Positions 1 to 6,591 of a stretch of DNA of 23,423 nucleotides are shown here, in pieces. A program made the position numbers and the translations under genes. A model generated the notes under the pieces. The model searched no databases. It saw only the letters and a program-made list of their open reading frames with translations, and was not told where the DNA came from. Positions within the stretch are counted from its first letter, which is position 1. Every line of letters begins with the position of its first letter. This DNA comes from Phycisphaerae bacterium (lineage in GTDB: Bacteria; Planctomycetota; Phycisphaerae; Sedimentisphaerales; SG8-4), in contig JAUVYQ010000022.1 of the NCBI GenBank assembly GCA_030603035.1, positions 1 to 23,423 of the forward strand. Direction: 5' to 3'.

Positions 1-2
1 CC

Positions 3-1115
3 GACGGCTGGGTGTATTGTCTGCGTGCCGTCGACGGAGTACTGGCTTGGCGTTTCCGCGCCGCGCCCATAGATAAGCGGCTGATGGCCTTTGAGCAATT
101 GGAATCCGTCTGGCCGGTTCACGGCAGCGTGCTTGTGCAGGATGGCACCGTCTACTGTGTCGCCGGAAGGTCGATGTTTCTCGATGGCGGCATGCGTTTG
201 TTGCGGCTCGACCCGAAAACGGGGCGAAAGATATCAGAGACCATTCTTGACGACCGCGACCCCAAAACGGGTGAGAATCTGCAAGTGCACGTCAAAGGCC
301 TGAACATGCCCGCCGCCCTTGCGGATATTCTCTCAAGCGATGGCAAGTACGTTTACATGCGTACCCAGCGTTTTGACCTTAACGGAGTACGTCGGCATAT
401 TGCCCAAACGGATGTCACAGATCAGTTGGGCGAGGGTCGGCATCTGTTCTGTTCGACTGGTATGCTGGACGGCTCGTGGTTCCATCGCTCCTACTGGATA
501 TTCGGCAAGAGTATTGCTTCTGGGGCCGGCGGCTGGCCTCGTGCCGGCCGGGTCGCTCCAGCCGGACGGCTCCTTGTTCTTGATGATTCTAACGTCTATG
601 GTTACGGACGTAAGCCGGAATACTACAAATGGACAACGCCGATGGAATACCACCTTTTTGCCAGTGACAGAGAACCTGAACTCGTCAGAGCAAAAAAGCA
701 AGCAGCCAAACGCGCAGCGCGGCAAAAGAGGCAGCAGAAGAAGAAAAAACGCTCAAGCCCCACCCCCGCCACCAAGCCAGTCTATCATTGGTCGCGGGAG
801 GCGCCGCTTTACGTACGCGCAATGGTCCTGGCGGATAAAACACTCTTTATCGCAGGGCCACCGGACATAATCGACGAAGAGCAGATATTCAAAAATCCAG
901 GTGCTCTCGGCGTTGTCAAGAAGCTTCGCGAACAGACCGATGCCCTTGAAGGGCAAAAGGGCGCTTTGCTGCATGTGGTTTCGGCCTCGGCCGGCAAGAA
1001 ACTGGCCGAATACAGACTCGAAACTGTGCCAGTTTGGGACGGCATGGCCGCCGCCAATGGGCGGCTTTACCTTTCAATGAAAGACGGTCGTGTATTGTGT
1101 ATGGCAGGGAAGTAG
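3..1115 (+). CDS. PQQ-like (BamB-type) beta-propeller protein, 5' end outside window
   Basis: The reading frame is open to the left edge of the window (codons from base 3 read DGWVYCLRAVDG), so the gene is cut and the GTG at 12 is unlikely to be the start. The visible 370 residues carry repeated strands of the PQQ-enzyme/BamB propeller type, such as DGWVYCLRAVDG, DGTVYCVAGRS, LLRLDPKTGRK and NGRLYLSMKDGRVLCMAGK near the C-terminus. Repeats ending in a DGxVYC-like blade are typical of large planctomycete surface or periplasmic PQQ-like proteins. Around residues 228-252 there is a Lys/Arg-rich low-complexity stretch, probably a loop between blades. No catalytic residues are visible and the substrate is unknown. 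It ends with TAG at 1113-1115, and a 444-bp gap separates it from mraZ, so it is probably a separate transcription unit. Confidence 0.8.
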   Translation, partial: DGWVYCLRAVDGVLAWRFRAAPIDKRLMAFEQLESVWPVHGSVLVQDGTVYCVAGRSMFLDGGMRLLRLDPKTGRKISETILDDRDPKTGENLQVHVKGLNMPAALADILSSDGKYVYMRTQRFDLNGVRRHIAQTDVTDQLGEGRHLFCSTGMLDGSWFHRSYWIFGKSIASGAGGWPRAGRVAPAGRLLVLDDSNVYGYGRKPEYYKWTTPMEYHLFASDREPELVRAKKQAAKRAARQKRQQKKKKRSSPTPATKPVYHWSREAPLYVRAMVLADKTLFIAGPPDIIDEEQIFKNPGALGVVKKLREQTDALEGQKGALLHVVSASAGKKLAEYRLETVPVWDGMAAANGRLYLSMKDGRVLCMAGK

Positions 1116-1496
1116 ATACAAGTGTGTCTGTTTGATGATATGACGAGAGCATCAGATATGTCTTAATGAGTAGTGTGGATAAGTGGGGTGTTCTTTTAGA
1201 AGTGGATTCCCACCGAGGTATTTCGTGTTGCGCACAGATATAGAACGGCGGAATAGATTGAGGGGGTAAATGTTTTTGGGTTCGGTAGCGAGGTTACCCC
1301 TCCCTTACGGTCGGGGCTCTGTGGGATGTTTTGTGAGATTCAGTGAGGCGAATTAACAGAATTTCCCGATAAATCTGGGGGGTAAGTGTTGGGGGGCAGA
1401 TTTGCGTAAGCGCTTGTTTAAGCGGGGATTAGCTTATTTTGGTTCAGGTCCTATAATAAAATTTTAAAAAAATTTTAAAAAAAATGGTTTTGTGTG
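1116..1496. other. Long non-coding gap upstream of mraZ
   Basis: No convincing gene lies in the gap between the propeller gene and the mraZ start at 1560. It contains an odd G-rich stretch at about 1375-1397 (TGGGGGGTAAGTGTTGGGGGG, two near-copies of TG6). It also contains the segment at about 1293-1321 (GGTTACCCCTCCCTTACGG...) that looks like dispersed repeat sequence, and an A/T tract at 1457-1484 directly before the promoter. The A/T tract sits where an UP element would lie. The rest shows nothing recognisable. Confidence 0.5.
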
Positions 1497-1524
1497 TTGA
1501 CTTGGTGGTGAGAAGTGGTAAGAT
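1497..1524 (+). promoter_or_regulatory. Probable sigma70-type promoter of mraZ/dcw cluster
   Basis: TTGACT at 1497-1502 and TAAGAT at 1519-1524 are separated by 16 bp and match the sigma70 consensus at 5/6 and 4/6 positions. An A/T-rich tract (1457-1484) lies directly upstream, as an UP element would. The promoter is 36 bp from the ATG at 1560. It excludes the GTG at 1515 as start, because that codon lies inside the promoter. Confidence 0.6.
1506..1520 (+). promoter_or_regulatory. Putative MraZ operator boxes
   Basis: TGGTG at 1506-1510 and TGGTA at 1516-1520 are direct repeats spaced exactly 10 bp apart, with a 5-bp gap. A TGGGA follows at 1547-1551. MraZ of other bacteria binds TGGGN repeats with a 5-bp spacer in front of its own gene. 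Here the pair lies between the -35 and -10 elements, where binding would block RNA polymerase. The boxes differ from the known consensus at one base (T for G). Confidence 0.5.
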
Positions 1525-1559
1525 TTCCCACTGTTGATATAATAAGTGGGATAAATACC

Positions 1560-2033
1560 ATGCTTTTATTAACAGGCGAATATCAGCACGTAGTCGATGG
1601 GAAAAGTAGAGTTCTCATCTCAAACAAGCTGCGAAGTCAAATCGATGCCGATGAGCACGGCAGCAATTTCTATCTTGTCCTCGGTGCCAACGGCATACTT
1701 TGTTTGTATCCTGAAAAATATTTTGAGCAGGTAGTCCTTGCGGTTGCACCCAACGCCACTGCGCCTGATGAGGCGGTGGCGTTCGAGCGAATAAGCTTTG
1801 CCCTGGCCAGTAAGGTCGAGCTGGACGGCCAGGGTCGATTGCTCCTGAATGAAGGATTGCGAAAAAGAGCGGGGCTGAAAGACCGTGTTACGTTAATTGG
1901 GGTCAGAGACCATATCGAGCTGTGGAACAGCGAGAACTGGGAACAATACCTCGCAGACCATATGGCCCAATACCAGAAACAGATGTCGCAGGCACGGCAG
2001 GTTGTCTTGCAAGAGCAGAACGAAGAACTTTAA
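1560..2033 (+). CDS. mraZ: Transcriptional regulator MraZ
   Basis: This is a protein of 157 residues when started at the ATG at 1560 (MLLLTGEYQHVVDGKSRVLI), close to the usual MraZ length of about 145-155. The start GEYxHxxDxKxRVxI is the signature of the first MraZ/AbrB-like domain. A second half-repeat lies at about residues 75-130 (FALASKVELDGQGRLLLNEGLRKRAGL), with the conserved DGQGR turn. MraZ is a DNA-binding repressor at the head of the dcw cluster and binds TGGGN repeats in its own promoter. Boxes of this kind are present upstream. The longer frame starting at GTG 1515 is rejected because it overlaps the promoter. The ribosome site is weak (AGTGGGA at 1545-1551). The next gene starts 19 bases after the stop. 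Confidence 0.95.
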   Translation: MLLLTGEYQHVVDGKSRVLISNKLRSQIDADEHGSNFYLVLGANGILCLYPEKYFEQVVLAVAPNATAPDEAVAFERISFALASKVELDGQGRLLLNEGLRKRAGLKDRVTLIGVRDHIELWNSENWEQYLADHMAQYQKQMSQARQVVLQEQNEEL

Positions 2034-2052
2034 CTTTCGGAGTGGAGGCAAA

Positions 2053-2268
2053 ATGATTGAAAGCGATTCGAACCATTGTCAGATTGTAAGAGACAGTATC
2101 GTTGGTAAAAGAGCGGTTGACGAACAAACCTTTGCCTCGCTGACAATTCTTGCCGAACGGCTGGAACGGTTGAAGAATCTCGATAAGACTTTTGGCGACG
2201 TTGAATTTTCGGCCGCTGTTAAGAGGCTGGCAAGGCAGAAAAACGCGCAGATAGCGCTTAACGTATAG
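2053..2268 (+). CDS. Small unrecognised protein between mraZ and rsmH
   Basis: A 71-residue protein starts at ATG 2053 behind a strong ribosome site (AGTGGAGG, 2040-2047). Its stop overlaps the GTG start of rsmH (TAGTG, 2266-2270), which suggests translational coupling. The sequence (MIESDSNHCQIVRDSIVGKR...) looks helical and charged, with a Leu/Arg-rich helix near residues 30-45 (LTILAERLERLKNLDKTF). It has no membrane segment and no signal peptide. I do not recognise a family. The position between two near-universal dcw genes, the good ribosome site and the coupled stop support a real gene. It may be a small cytoplasmic regulator or division accessory factor, but nothing in the sequence proves this. 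Confidence 0.75.
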   Translation: MIESDSNHCQIVRDSIVGKRAVDEQTFASLTILAERLERLKNLDKTFGDVEFSAAVKRLARQKNAQIALNV

Positions 2269-3215
2269 TGAATCGTCTGGCGAGAAACGAGATACGGAAT
2301 ACGAAATACGAGAATGGTTCGGTTGTAGAACATATTCCGGTTCTTGCGGAAACGTTAGCCGAACAGATAAACTTACCGCCGGATGGGGTAATGGTCGATG
2401 CGACCATAGGACAAGGAGGTCATAGTTTCCTGTTCGGAAGAACCCTGGGCCCTGAGGGAGTAATCATTGGGTTTGACATCGATAAAAATGCTGTCCGAAG
2501 GGCCCATTTTAGATTAAAGGACCTTGCCTGCAGGGTTATTTTGGTTTGTGCTAATTTCTCTCAAATCAGCGAGCTTGTCCACGAGGAGGGGATAGAAAAG
2601 GTTGATTTTATATTAGCAGATTTGGGCGTCTGCTCGGCGCAATTGGCGGATGTCAGGATGGGGCTTAGTTTCCAGACGGATATGCCGCTGGATATGAGAA
2701 TTGACAAAAGATTAAAGACCACCGCTGCCGATATAGTTAATAAAGCGGACGAAAAATCGCTGGCTGATTTGATTTATAAGTTCGGTGAGGACAGAGGCTC
2801 GCGGCGGATTGCTCGGTCTATCGTTCGGCATCGCCGGGGCCGTCCGATAAGCACAACCGGTCAGCTGGCAGCGATAGTCTGCAAGGCAATGGGACGGTCG
2901 GGGAGAAAGCGAAAGAGCAGAATACACCCTGCAACCAGGACTTTTCAGGCGCTAAGAATCGCAGTCAATAAGGAGCTGGAGAATTTGGGGAAACTGCTCG
3001 CTTCGGCGCCGGAGCTGCTGAGGGAAAATGGCCGCATAGCCGTCATTAGCTTTCACAGCCTGGAAGATAGATTGGTTAAGAGCGATTTTAAGCAAAATGA
3101 AAGCGAGAACATTTACGAGATTATAACAAAGAAGCCGATTGTGCCGAGGCGAAAAGAAATTGCTGATAATCGGCGAGCAAGGAGCGCAAAGTTAAGGGTC
3201 GCACAAAAAATATAG
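2268..3215 (+). CDS. rsmH: 16S rRNA (cytosine1402-N4)-methyltransferase RsmH
   Basis: The protein has 315 residues, against about 313 in E. coli. It methylates N4 of C1402 in 16S rRNA using S-adenosylmethionine. The family start EHIPVLAETLAE appears at residues 21-32, followed by the SAM-binding loop VDATIGQGGHS (about 43-53), DFILADLGVCS and the C-terminal RRARSAKLRVAQK. Conserved blocks RTFQALRIAVNKELE and ISFHSLEDRLVK are intact. The GTG start at 2268 overlaps the stop of the 71-aa gene. The first ~20 residues are not part of the family: bases 2280-2314 consist of five 7-bp units (xCGAGAT/ACGGAAT/ACGAAAT type) and translate as RNEIRNTKYEN. The original start codon appears to have been replaced or displaced by this array. 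Confidence 0.96.
   Translation: MNRLARNEIRNTKYENGSVVEHIPVLAETLAEQINLPPDGVMVDATIGQGGHSFLFGRTLGPEGVIIGFDIDKNAVRRAHFRLKDLACRVILVCANFSQISELVHEEGIEKVDFILADLGVCSAQLADVRMGLSFQTDMPLDMRIDKRLKTTAADIVNKADEKSLADLIYKFGEDRGSRRIARSIVRHRRGRPISTTGQLAAIVCKAMGRSGRKRKSRIHPATRTFQALRIAVNKELENLGKLLASAPELLRENGRIAVISFHSLEDRLVKSDFKQNESENIYEIITKKPIVPRRKEIADNRRARSAKLRVAQKI
2280..2314 (+). repeat. Heptanucleotide array at rsmH 5' end
   Basis: Five consecutive 7-bp units, GCGAGAA ACGAGAT (2280-2293), ACGGAAT ACGAAAT (2294-2307) and ACGAGAA (2308-2314), lie directly after the rsmH start codon and are translated into its first residues. They are imperfect copies of one ACGARAT-like unit. Confidence 0.8.
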
Positions 3216-3221
3216 CGGATT

Positions 3222-3287
3222 AGTTAATTAGTGAATTAGTTAATTGGGTATTCCTAACTCACCAATTAACCACTCGCTGATTAACCA
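3222..3287 (+). repeat. Imperfect inverted repeat between rsmH and LysM gene
   Basis: AGTTAATT, AGTGAATT, AGTTAATT (3222-3245) are tandem 8-bp units. GTTAATTGG (3239-3247) pairs with CCAATTAAC (3262-3270), and the pairing extends outward with mismatches to about 3223 and 3287. A related sequence flanks the other side of the LysM gene. It could fold in RNA as an intercistronic hairpin. No U-run follows, so a terminator role is not supported. Confidence 0.6.
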
Positions 3288-3344
3288 AGCTTCTCAGCGA
3301 CTTCCGCGGTTAAAAAAAGCAAAAAGTGAAAATGGAGTTTCATT

Positions 3345-4154
3345 ATGACTTCCGACGCCAAAATTGGATTACTGTTAGGTCTGGTCTTTATATTTATAAT
3401 TGCATTTTTAATCAACGGGCTGCCGAGCTTTAATGGCAGAAACAATAGCGAGCTGACTACGAATGTGGTTGGTTTGCAGAATAATCCGCCGGGTCTTGCA
3501 GCCAGGGAGCGTGAGGCTATCAATCGGACAAACTCGATTGAAAAGCAAAGCACGGAAGTTCTGACACCACCGATGGGCGATCCGAATATTCGCTTCCAAA
3601 CACCGTTATCGCAGAACCCTGCGGTCGTCAAAAAAGAGAACCCTGCGACTCTGAAAGAGAGCGATAAAGTCAAGCCGAGCAAACCGTCTCTGCCGAAATT
3701 TTATGTTGTTGTCGATGGTGATAACCTGGCGGTTATAGCCAAGAAGTTTTATGGTGATGAAGAGGGTAACAGAACAGTAAACGTTACGAGGATATTTCAG
3801 GCCAATCGCAAGCTGCTGGGGTCGCCCGATGAAATTTATATCGGGCAAAAGCTTATCGTACCACCGCTGCCGGCTTCGGCGCTGGATAAAAGTAAAACTG
3901 AGAAGGTCTTTTCGGCATCAATCTTTGAGAAGGTTAAATCTATTGGCCAAAGATATCTTTCGTCTGACGGCGGGAAAGTCAAGCAAGGCAAGCAGTATGT
4001 TGTGCGGGAAGGTGATAGTTTATGGAAAATCGCTGCCGAGCAGCTTGGAGAGGGCAGCCGGTACACGGAAATAGCCAAACTAAATGGTGATATTTTAGAC
4101 GACGAGGACACTCTCTCCATTGGGATGCGTTTGAAAATGCCGGCCCGAAAATAG
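3345..4154 (+). CDS. Membrane-anchored protein with two LysM domains
   Basis: 269 residues starting at ATG 3345 behind a GGAG site (3334-3337). Residues 7-26 form one hydrophobic segment (IGLLLGLVFIFIIAFLINGL) with few charges before it, so it is probably anchored in the inner membrane with the rest outside. Residues about 30-115 are polar and Pro/Lys/Asn-rich, probably an unstructured linker. Two LysM peptidoglycan-binding domains follow: about 119-173 (YVVVDGDNLAVIAKKFYG ... IYIGQKLIVPP) and about 217-266 (YVVREGDSLWKIAAEQLG ... LSIGMRLKMP). No catalytic domain is present. The gene lies between rsmH and ftsL/ftsI, which suggests a wall-binding role at the division site. LysM genes are not standard members of the dcw cluster. 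Confidence 0.88.
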   Translation: MTSDAKIGLLLGLVFIFIIAFLINGLPSFNGRNNSELTTNVVGLQNNPPGLAAREREAINRTNSIEKQSTEVLTPPMGDPNIRFQTPLSQNPAVVKKENPATLKESDKVKPSKPSLPKFYVVVDGDNLAVIAKKFYGDEEGNRTVNVTRIFQANRKLLGSPDEIYIGQKLIVPPLPASALDKSKTEKVFSASIFEKVKSIGQRYLSSDGGKVKQGKQYVVREGDSLWKIAAEQLGEGSRYTEIAKLNGDILDDEDTLSIGMRLKMPARK

Positions 4155-4245
4155 TTAATTAGTTAATTCCGTCAAACGGCGCCGGATCTTCGATAGTGAT
4201 TGGTTAATTGGTCATTCCTCAATCGCCAATTTGCTACTCACGAGT
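4153..4245 (+). repeat. Repeat region between LysM gene and ftsL-like gene
   Basis: Two 8-bp units AGTTAATT (4153-4168) overlap the stop of the LysM gene. A GTGATTGGTTAATTGG-like segment (about 4196-4211) can pair imperfectly with CCAATTTGCTACTCAC (about 4227-4242). The stretch shares TTAATTGG, ATTCCT and CCAATT blocks with the repeat at 3222-3287. The LysM gene is therefore bracketed by two members of one repeat family. Confidence 0.5.
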
Positions 4246-4316
4246 TACCGTTTCGTACTTTGGATTTAGCTACCGCCAGTTTCGCTGTCGAAATTGGATA
4301 TTCGAGTTTATCCATT

Positions 4317-4538
4317 ATGAGATTGCGGTTTCGTTTTGTTTTTGTTGTTTTTTATTTTACGGCTGTTTTGATTTTTACTGTTTATCTGCGCAGCGCCAAC
4401 AATCGCATTTTCAACAAGCTTTGTGCCATCGATACCGAACAAGGCCGGTTAGAACAACAGCTTCGGCAGAAACAATTGCAGCTGGAAGATTTAATAAATC
4501 CCGCCGCCGTCTCGGAACGTCTTAACGGTAGTGAATAG
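4317..4538 (+). CDS. FtsL-like division protein (septum formation initiator type)
   Basis: 73 residues when started at ATG 4317. The topology is that of FtsL/FtsB/DivIC: a short basic N-terminus (MRLRFR), one membrane segment (about residues 6-23, FVFVVFYFTAVLIFTVYL), then a coiled coil (about 30-62, with NNRIFNKLCAIDTEQGRLEQ and LRQKQLQLEDL). Position directly before the FtsI gene is the normal place of ftsL. FtsL links FtsI/FtsW to the divisome through FtsB and FtsQ. Sequence similarity in this family is low, so the call rests on topology and position. The frame continues upstream to 4200 but that part is repeat sequence. The ribosome site is weak. The last codons and stop lie inside a heptamer array (4530-4557). 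Confidence 0.75.
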   Translation: MRLRFRFVFVVFYFTAVLIFTVYLRSANNRIFNKLCAIDTEQGRLEQQLRQKQLQLEDLINPAAVSERLNGSE

Positions 4539-4613
4539 TCGTTAGTGGATAGTATTTGGTAGAGGATAATGCCCAACTGACGACTAAACATTGACAATCG
4601 TATACTAACGACT
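4530..4613 (+). repeat. Two opposed heptanucleotide arrays forming an inverted repeat between ftsL-like gene and ftsI
   Basis: Units AGTGAAT AGTCGTT (4530-4543) and AGTGGAT AGTATTT (4544-4557) face units ACTGACG ACTAAAC (4576-4589), ATTGACA ATCGTAT and ACTAACG (4590-4610). AGTCGTTAGT (4537-4546) is the exact reverse complement of ACTAACGACT (4604-4613), a 10-bp perfect stem with a 57-bp loop. The array contains the stop of the ftsL-like gene and ends 5 bp before the TTG start of ftsI. Confidence 0.75.
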
Positions 4614-4618
4614 TAAGA

Positions 4619-6355
4619 TTGAAAAGCGTTCGGATTATCATTTTCTTGTTTGTCCTTTTGATTGTGACATTTTTGTCACTGGGGGGGCGGTGCTTTTATC
4701 TACAGCTTCTCAAGAACGACCATTATTATGCCGTTTCTACAAAGCAGCTACAGGGGTGGGTTGCACAGAAGCCACAACGTGGTGTGATTCTTGATTGTCG
4801 GGGCAGGATGCTGGCTGCAAGCAGTAGAATCCGAACCATTTTTGCCGAGCCGCGAGTTATAAAGGACCCCAAAGGCATGTCCGTCAAACTTGCGCCAATA
4901 CTGGATATGGGCGCACACGAGGTCTGTAAGCTTATCACGGAGAGCAAAAATCCTGGCTTTGCAAAACTCAAGGTCGGTGCCGGGGCGGAGCAGTGCAGTG
5001 CCGCCGGGGAAATCTACGGCATCGGCATCCAATCCGATTGGCAAAGACATTATCCAATGAGGCACCTGGCGGCGCATATTGTTGGTTTTACAAGTGTTGA
5101 CAACCGGGGTTTAGGCGGTATTGAATTGCAATACGACGAAGAGCTTTGCGGCCTTGGGGCGCAGAACATTTACTTTGCTGATGCACTTCGTCGGCCTATT
5201 CGTCGCTCGTCTCTCGTCGCTCGTCGCTCAAGTGGCGGGTCACGAGTGATGGGTCACGAGCCACGAGATGGGGTCGGCATTATTCTAACCCTCGATGCCA
5301 GCATCCAGCAGTTTGCGCGGGCTGAGCTTGTGAAGCAATACGAAAGCTACGAAGCTGAGTCGGCTGTGGCGATTGTGGCTGAGCCAAAGACGGGGGCGAT
5401 ATTGGCGATGGTTTCGCTGCCTGATTTTGACCCCCGTGATGCCCGGTCAGCGGGCGCGAATAATCTTCGCAATCGTGCGATTTGCGACCAGTTTGAGCCG
5501 GGCAGTGTTCTAAAGCCGATAGTTGCTGCGATTGCAATCGATGCCGGTGCTGTGGGGCGGGATGAAAAAATATTCTGCGAGTACGGCGACTATCGCGGCA
5601 GGGGCTTTGGCCGAATCGGCGAGTACGGAAATCACAAATTTGGGGAGCTGACGGTGCGTGAGGTTCTTGTCGAATCGAGCAATATAGGGATGGCCAAAAT
5701 CGGACAAAAACTCGGCAGGGACAAACTTTATAACGGGCTGAGACTTTTTGGGTTCGGCAAAAAAGTTGGCATCGACCTGCCCGGTGAGGCCGAGGGGCTG
5801 TTATGGCCTGCGCGGAACTGGACAGGCTACAGCGTAACTCGGATACCTTTCGGCCAGGAAATTTCTGTAACTGCAATTCAACTGGTTCGAGCTTTCTGCA
5901 TCCTTACCAATGGGGGTCGGCTTGTTCGCCCGTATCTGGTCAAAGCGATAGTGGGTAGCAATGGCGAGATTATCCAGCTAAAACGACCGACATCGACCAT
6001 TGGTTACGTCGTTAAGCCGGAAGTTGCTGAATGGATTGTGCAAGTGGCGATGGCCGGTGTGGTGAATGAAGGAACAGGAAGAAGAGCCAAGCTTGATGGA
6101 TGGGATGTGTTCGGGAAAACGGGAACCGCTAATATAGCCAAAAGCAGCGAGAGGGGTTATTCGGAGAGCGATTACGTTGCCTCTTTTGTAGCAGGAGCGC
6201 CGGCAGAGGAGCCGGCGGTGGTGGTCTTGGTTTCAATCTACAAGCCGAACGTCAAACTCGGCAAGGGTTATACCGGCGGAACAGTAGCTGCGCCGGTAGC
6301 CGCCGGGATACTCGAAAAAACTCTTAACTACCTTGAGAAACGTCAGAGCCGTTAG
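4619..6355 (+). CDS. ftsI: FtsI/PBP3-type peptidoglycan D,D-transpeptidase
   Basis: 578 residues from TTG 4619. An N-terminal membrane anchor (about 5-25) is followed by the class B PBP dimerisation domain (RGVILDCRGRMLA, 54-66) and the transpeptidase domain. Active-site motifs are complete: SxxK is S296-VL-K299 in EPGSVLKP, SxN is S353-S-N355, and KTG is K500-T-G502. It cross-links septal peptidoglycan outside the inner membrane, with FtsW and FtsL as expected partners. Its place after the ftsL-like gene supports FtsI rather than MrdA; a separate MrdA lies at 10958-13210. Residues about 195-217 (RSSLVARRSSGGSRVMGHEP) are an insertion coded by ten 7-bp units (5201-5270), just before the conserved strand GVGIILTLDASIQQ. 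No PASTA domain is present. No clear ribosome site precedes the TTG. Confidence 0.95.
   Translation: MKSVRIIIFLFVLLIVTFLSLGGRCFYLQLLKNDHYYAVSTKQLQGWVAQKPQRGVILDCRGRMLAASSRIRTIFAEPRVIKDPKGMSVKLAPILDMGAHEVCKLITESKNPGFAKLKVGAGAEQCSAAGEIYGIGIQSDWQRHYPMRHLAAHIVGFTSVDNRGLGGIELQYDEELCGLGAQNIYFADALRRPIRRSSLVARRSSGGSRVMGHEPRDGVGIILTLDASIQQFARAELVKQYESYEAESAVAIVAEPKTGAILAMVSLPDFDPRDARSAGANNLRNRAICDQFEPGSVLKPIVAAIAIDAGAVGRDEKIFCEYGDYRGRGFGRIGEYGNHKFGELTVREVLVESSNIGMAKIGQKLGRDKLYNGLRLFGFGKKVGIDLPGEAEGLLWPARNWTGYSVTRIPFGQEISVTAIQLVRAFCILTNGGRLVRPYLVKAIVGSNGEIIQLKRPTSTIGYVVKPEVAEWIVQVAMAGVVNEGTGRRAKLDGWDVFGKTGTANIAKSSERGYSESDYVASFVAGAPAEEPAVVVLVSIYKPNVKLGKGYTGGTVAAPVAAGILEKTLNYLEKRQSR
5201..5270 (+). repeat. 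Heptanucleotide array inside ftsI
   Basis: Ten consecutive 7-bp units begin CGTCGCT CGTCTCT, CGTCGCT CGTCGCT, and drift into CGGGTCA CGAGTGA, TGGGTCA CGAGCCA and CGAGATG. The array is translated in frame between the dimerisation and transpeptidase parts of FtsI and adds about 23 residues. Confidence 0.85.
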
Positions 6356-6399
6356 AGGTGCATGTTATCTTTGTTGGTAAAAACCTGCTTGTTTTGCTT

Positions 6400-6545
6400 G
6401 TATGGTTATGTCGGCGGGGCCATCCCCAAGCTACGCTTGAGGGTGCCACCTGGGCGTTACGGTTCCACACGATCAACGTTAGAAGACAGGGCAACCACGT
6501 GGGGTTGCCCCTACTTGAGGCTGCCACCCAGTCGTTGTGCATCGT
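6400..6545 (+). repeat. Palindrome-bearing repeat unit between ftsI and glycosyltransferase gene
   Basis: The 236-bp gap holds direct near-repeats CTTGAGGGTGCCACCTGGGC (about 6427) and CTTGAGGCTGCCACCCAGTC (about 6514). They flank a hairpin sequence GGGCAACCACGTGGGGTTGC (about 6489-6509), whose arms GGGCAACC and GGTTGCCC are complementary. Upstream lies CATCCCCAAGCTACGCTTG. Open frames here on the plus strand are repeat translation and have no ribosome sites. Confidence 0.6.
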
Positions 6546-6591
6546 TCGTGATGCGGCGTGCGAAAAATATACGCAATAGGATATAGGAAAA

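Noticed and set aside
1515..1559. Longer mraZ start at GTG 1515
   Set aside because: The extra codons lie in the promoter and the ATG at 1560 begins with the typical family sequence.
4200..4316. N-terminal extension of the ftsL-like gene
   Set aside because: It is repeat sequence without a ribosome site; the basic residues and membrane segment begin at ATG 4317.
5280..5876. Long minus-strand frame of 198 codons inside ftsI
   Set aside because: It is antisense to a well-conserved transpeptidase domain and its product is a Pro/Ser/Arg/Gln-rich sequence with no domain.
6358..6586. Two open frames of 73-74 codons between ftsI and the glycosyltransferase gene
   Set aside because: They are translations of repeat sequence, overlap each other in different frames and lack ribosome sites.
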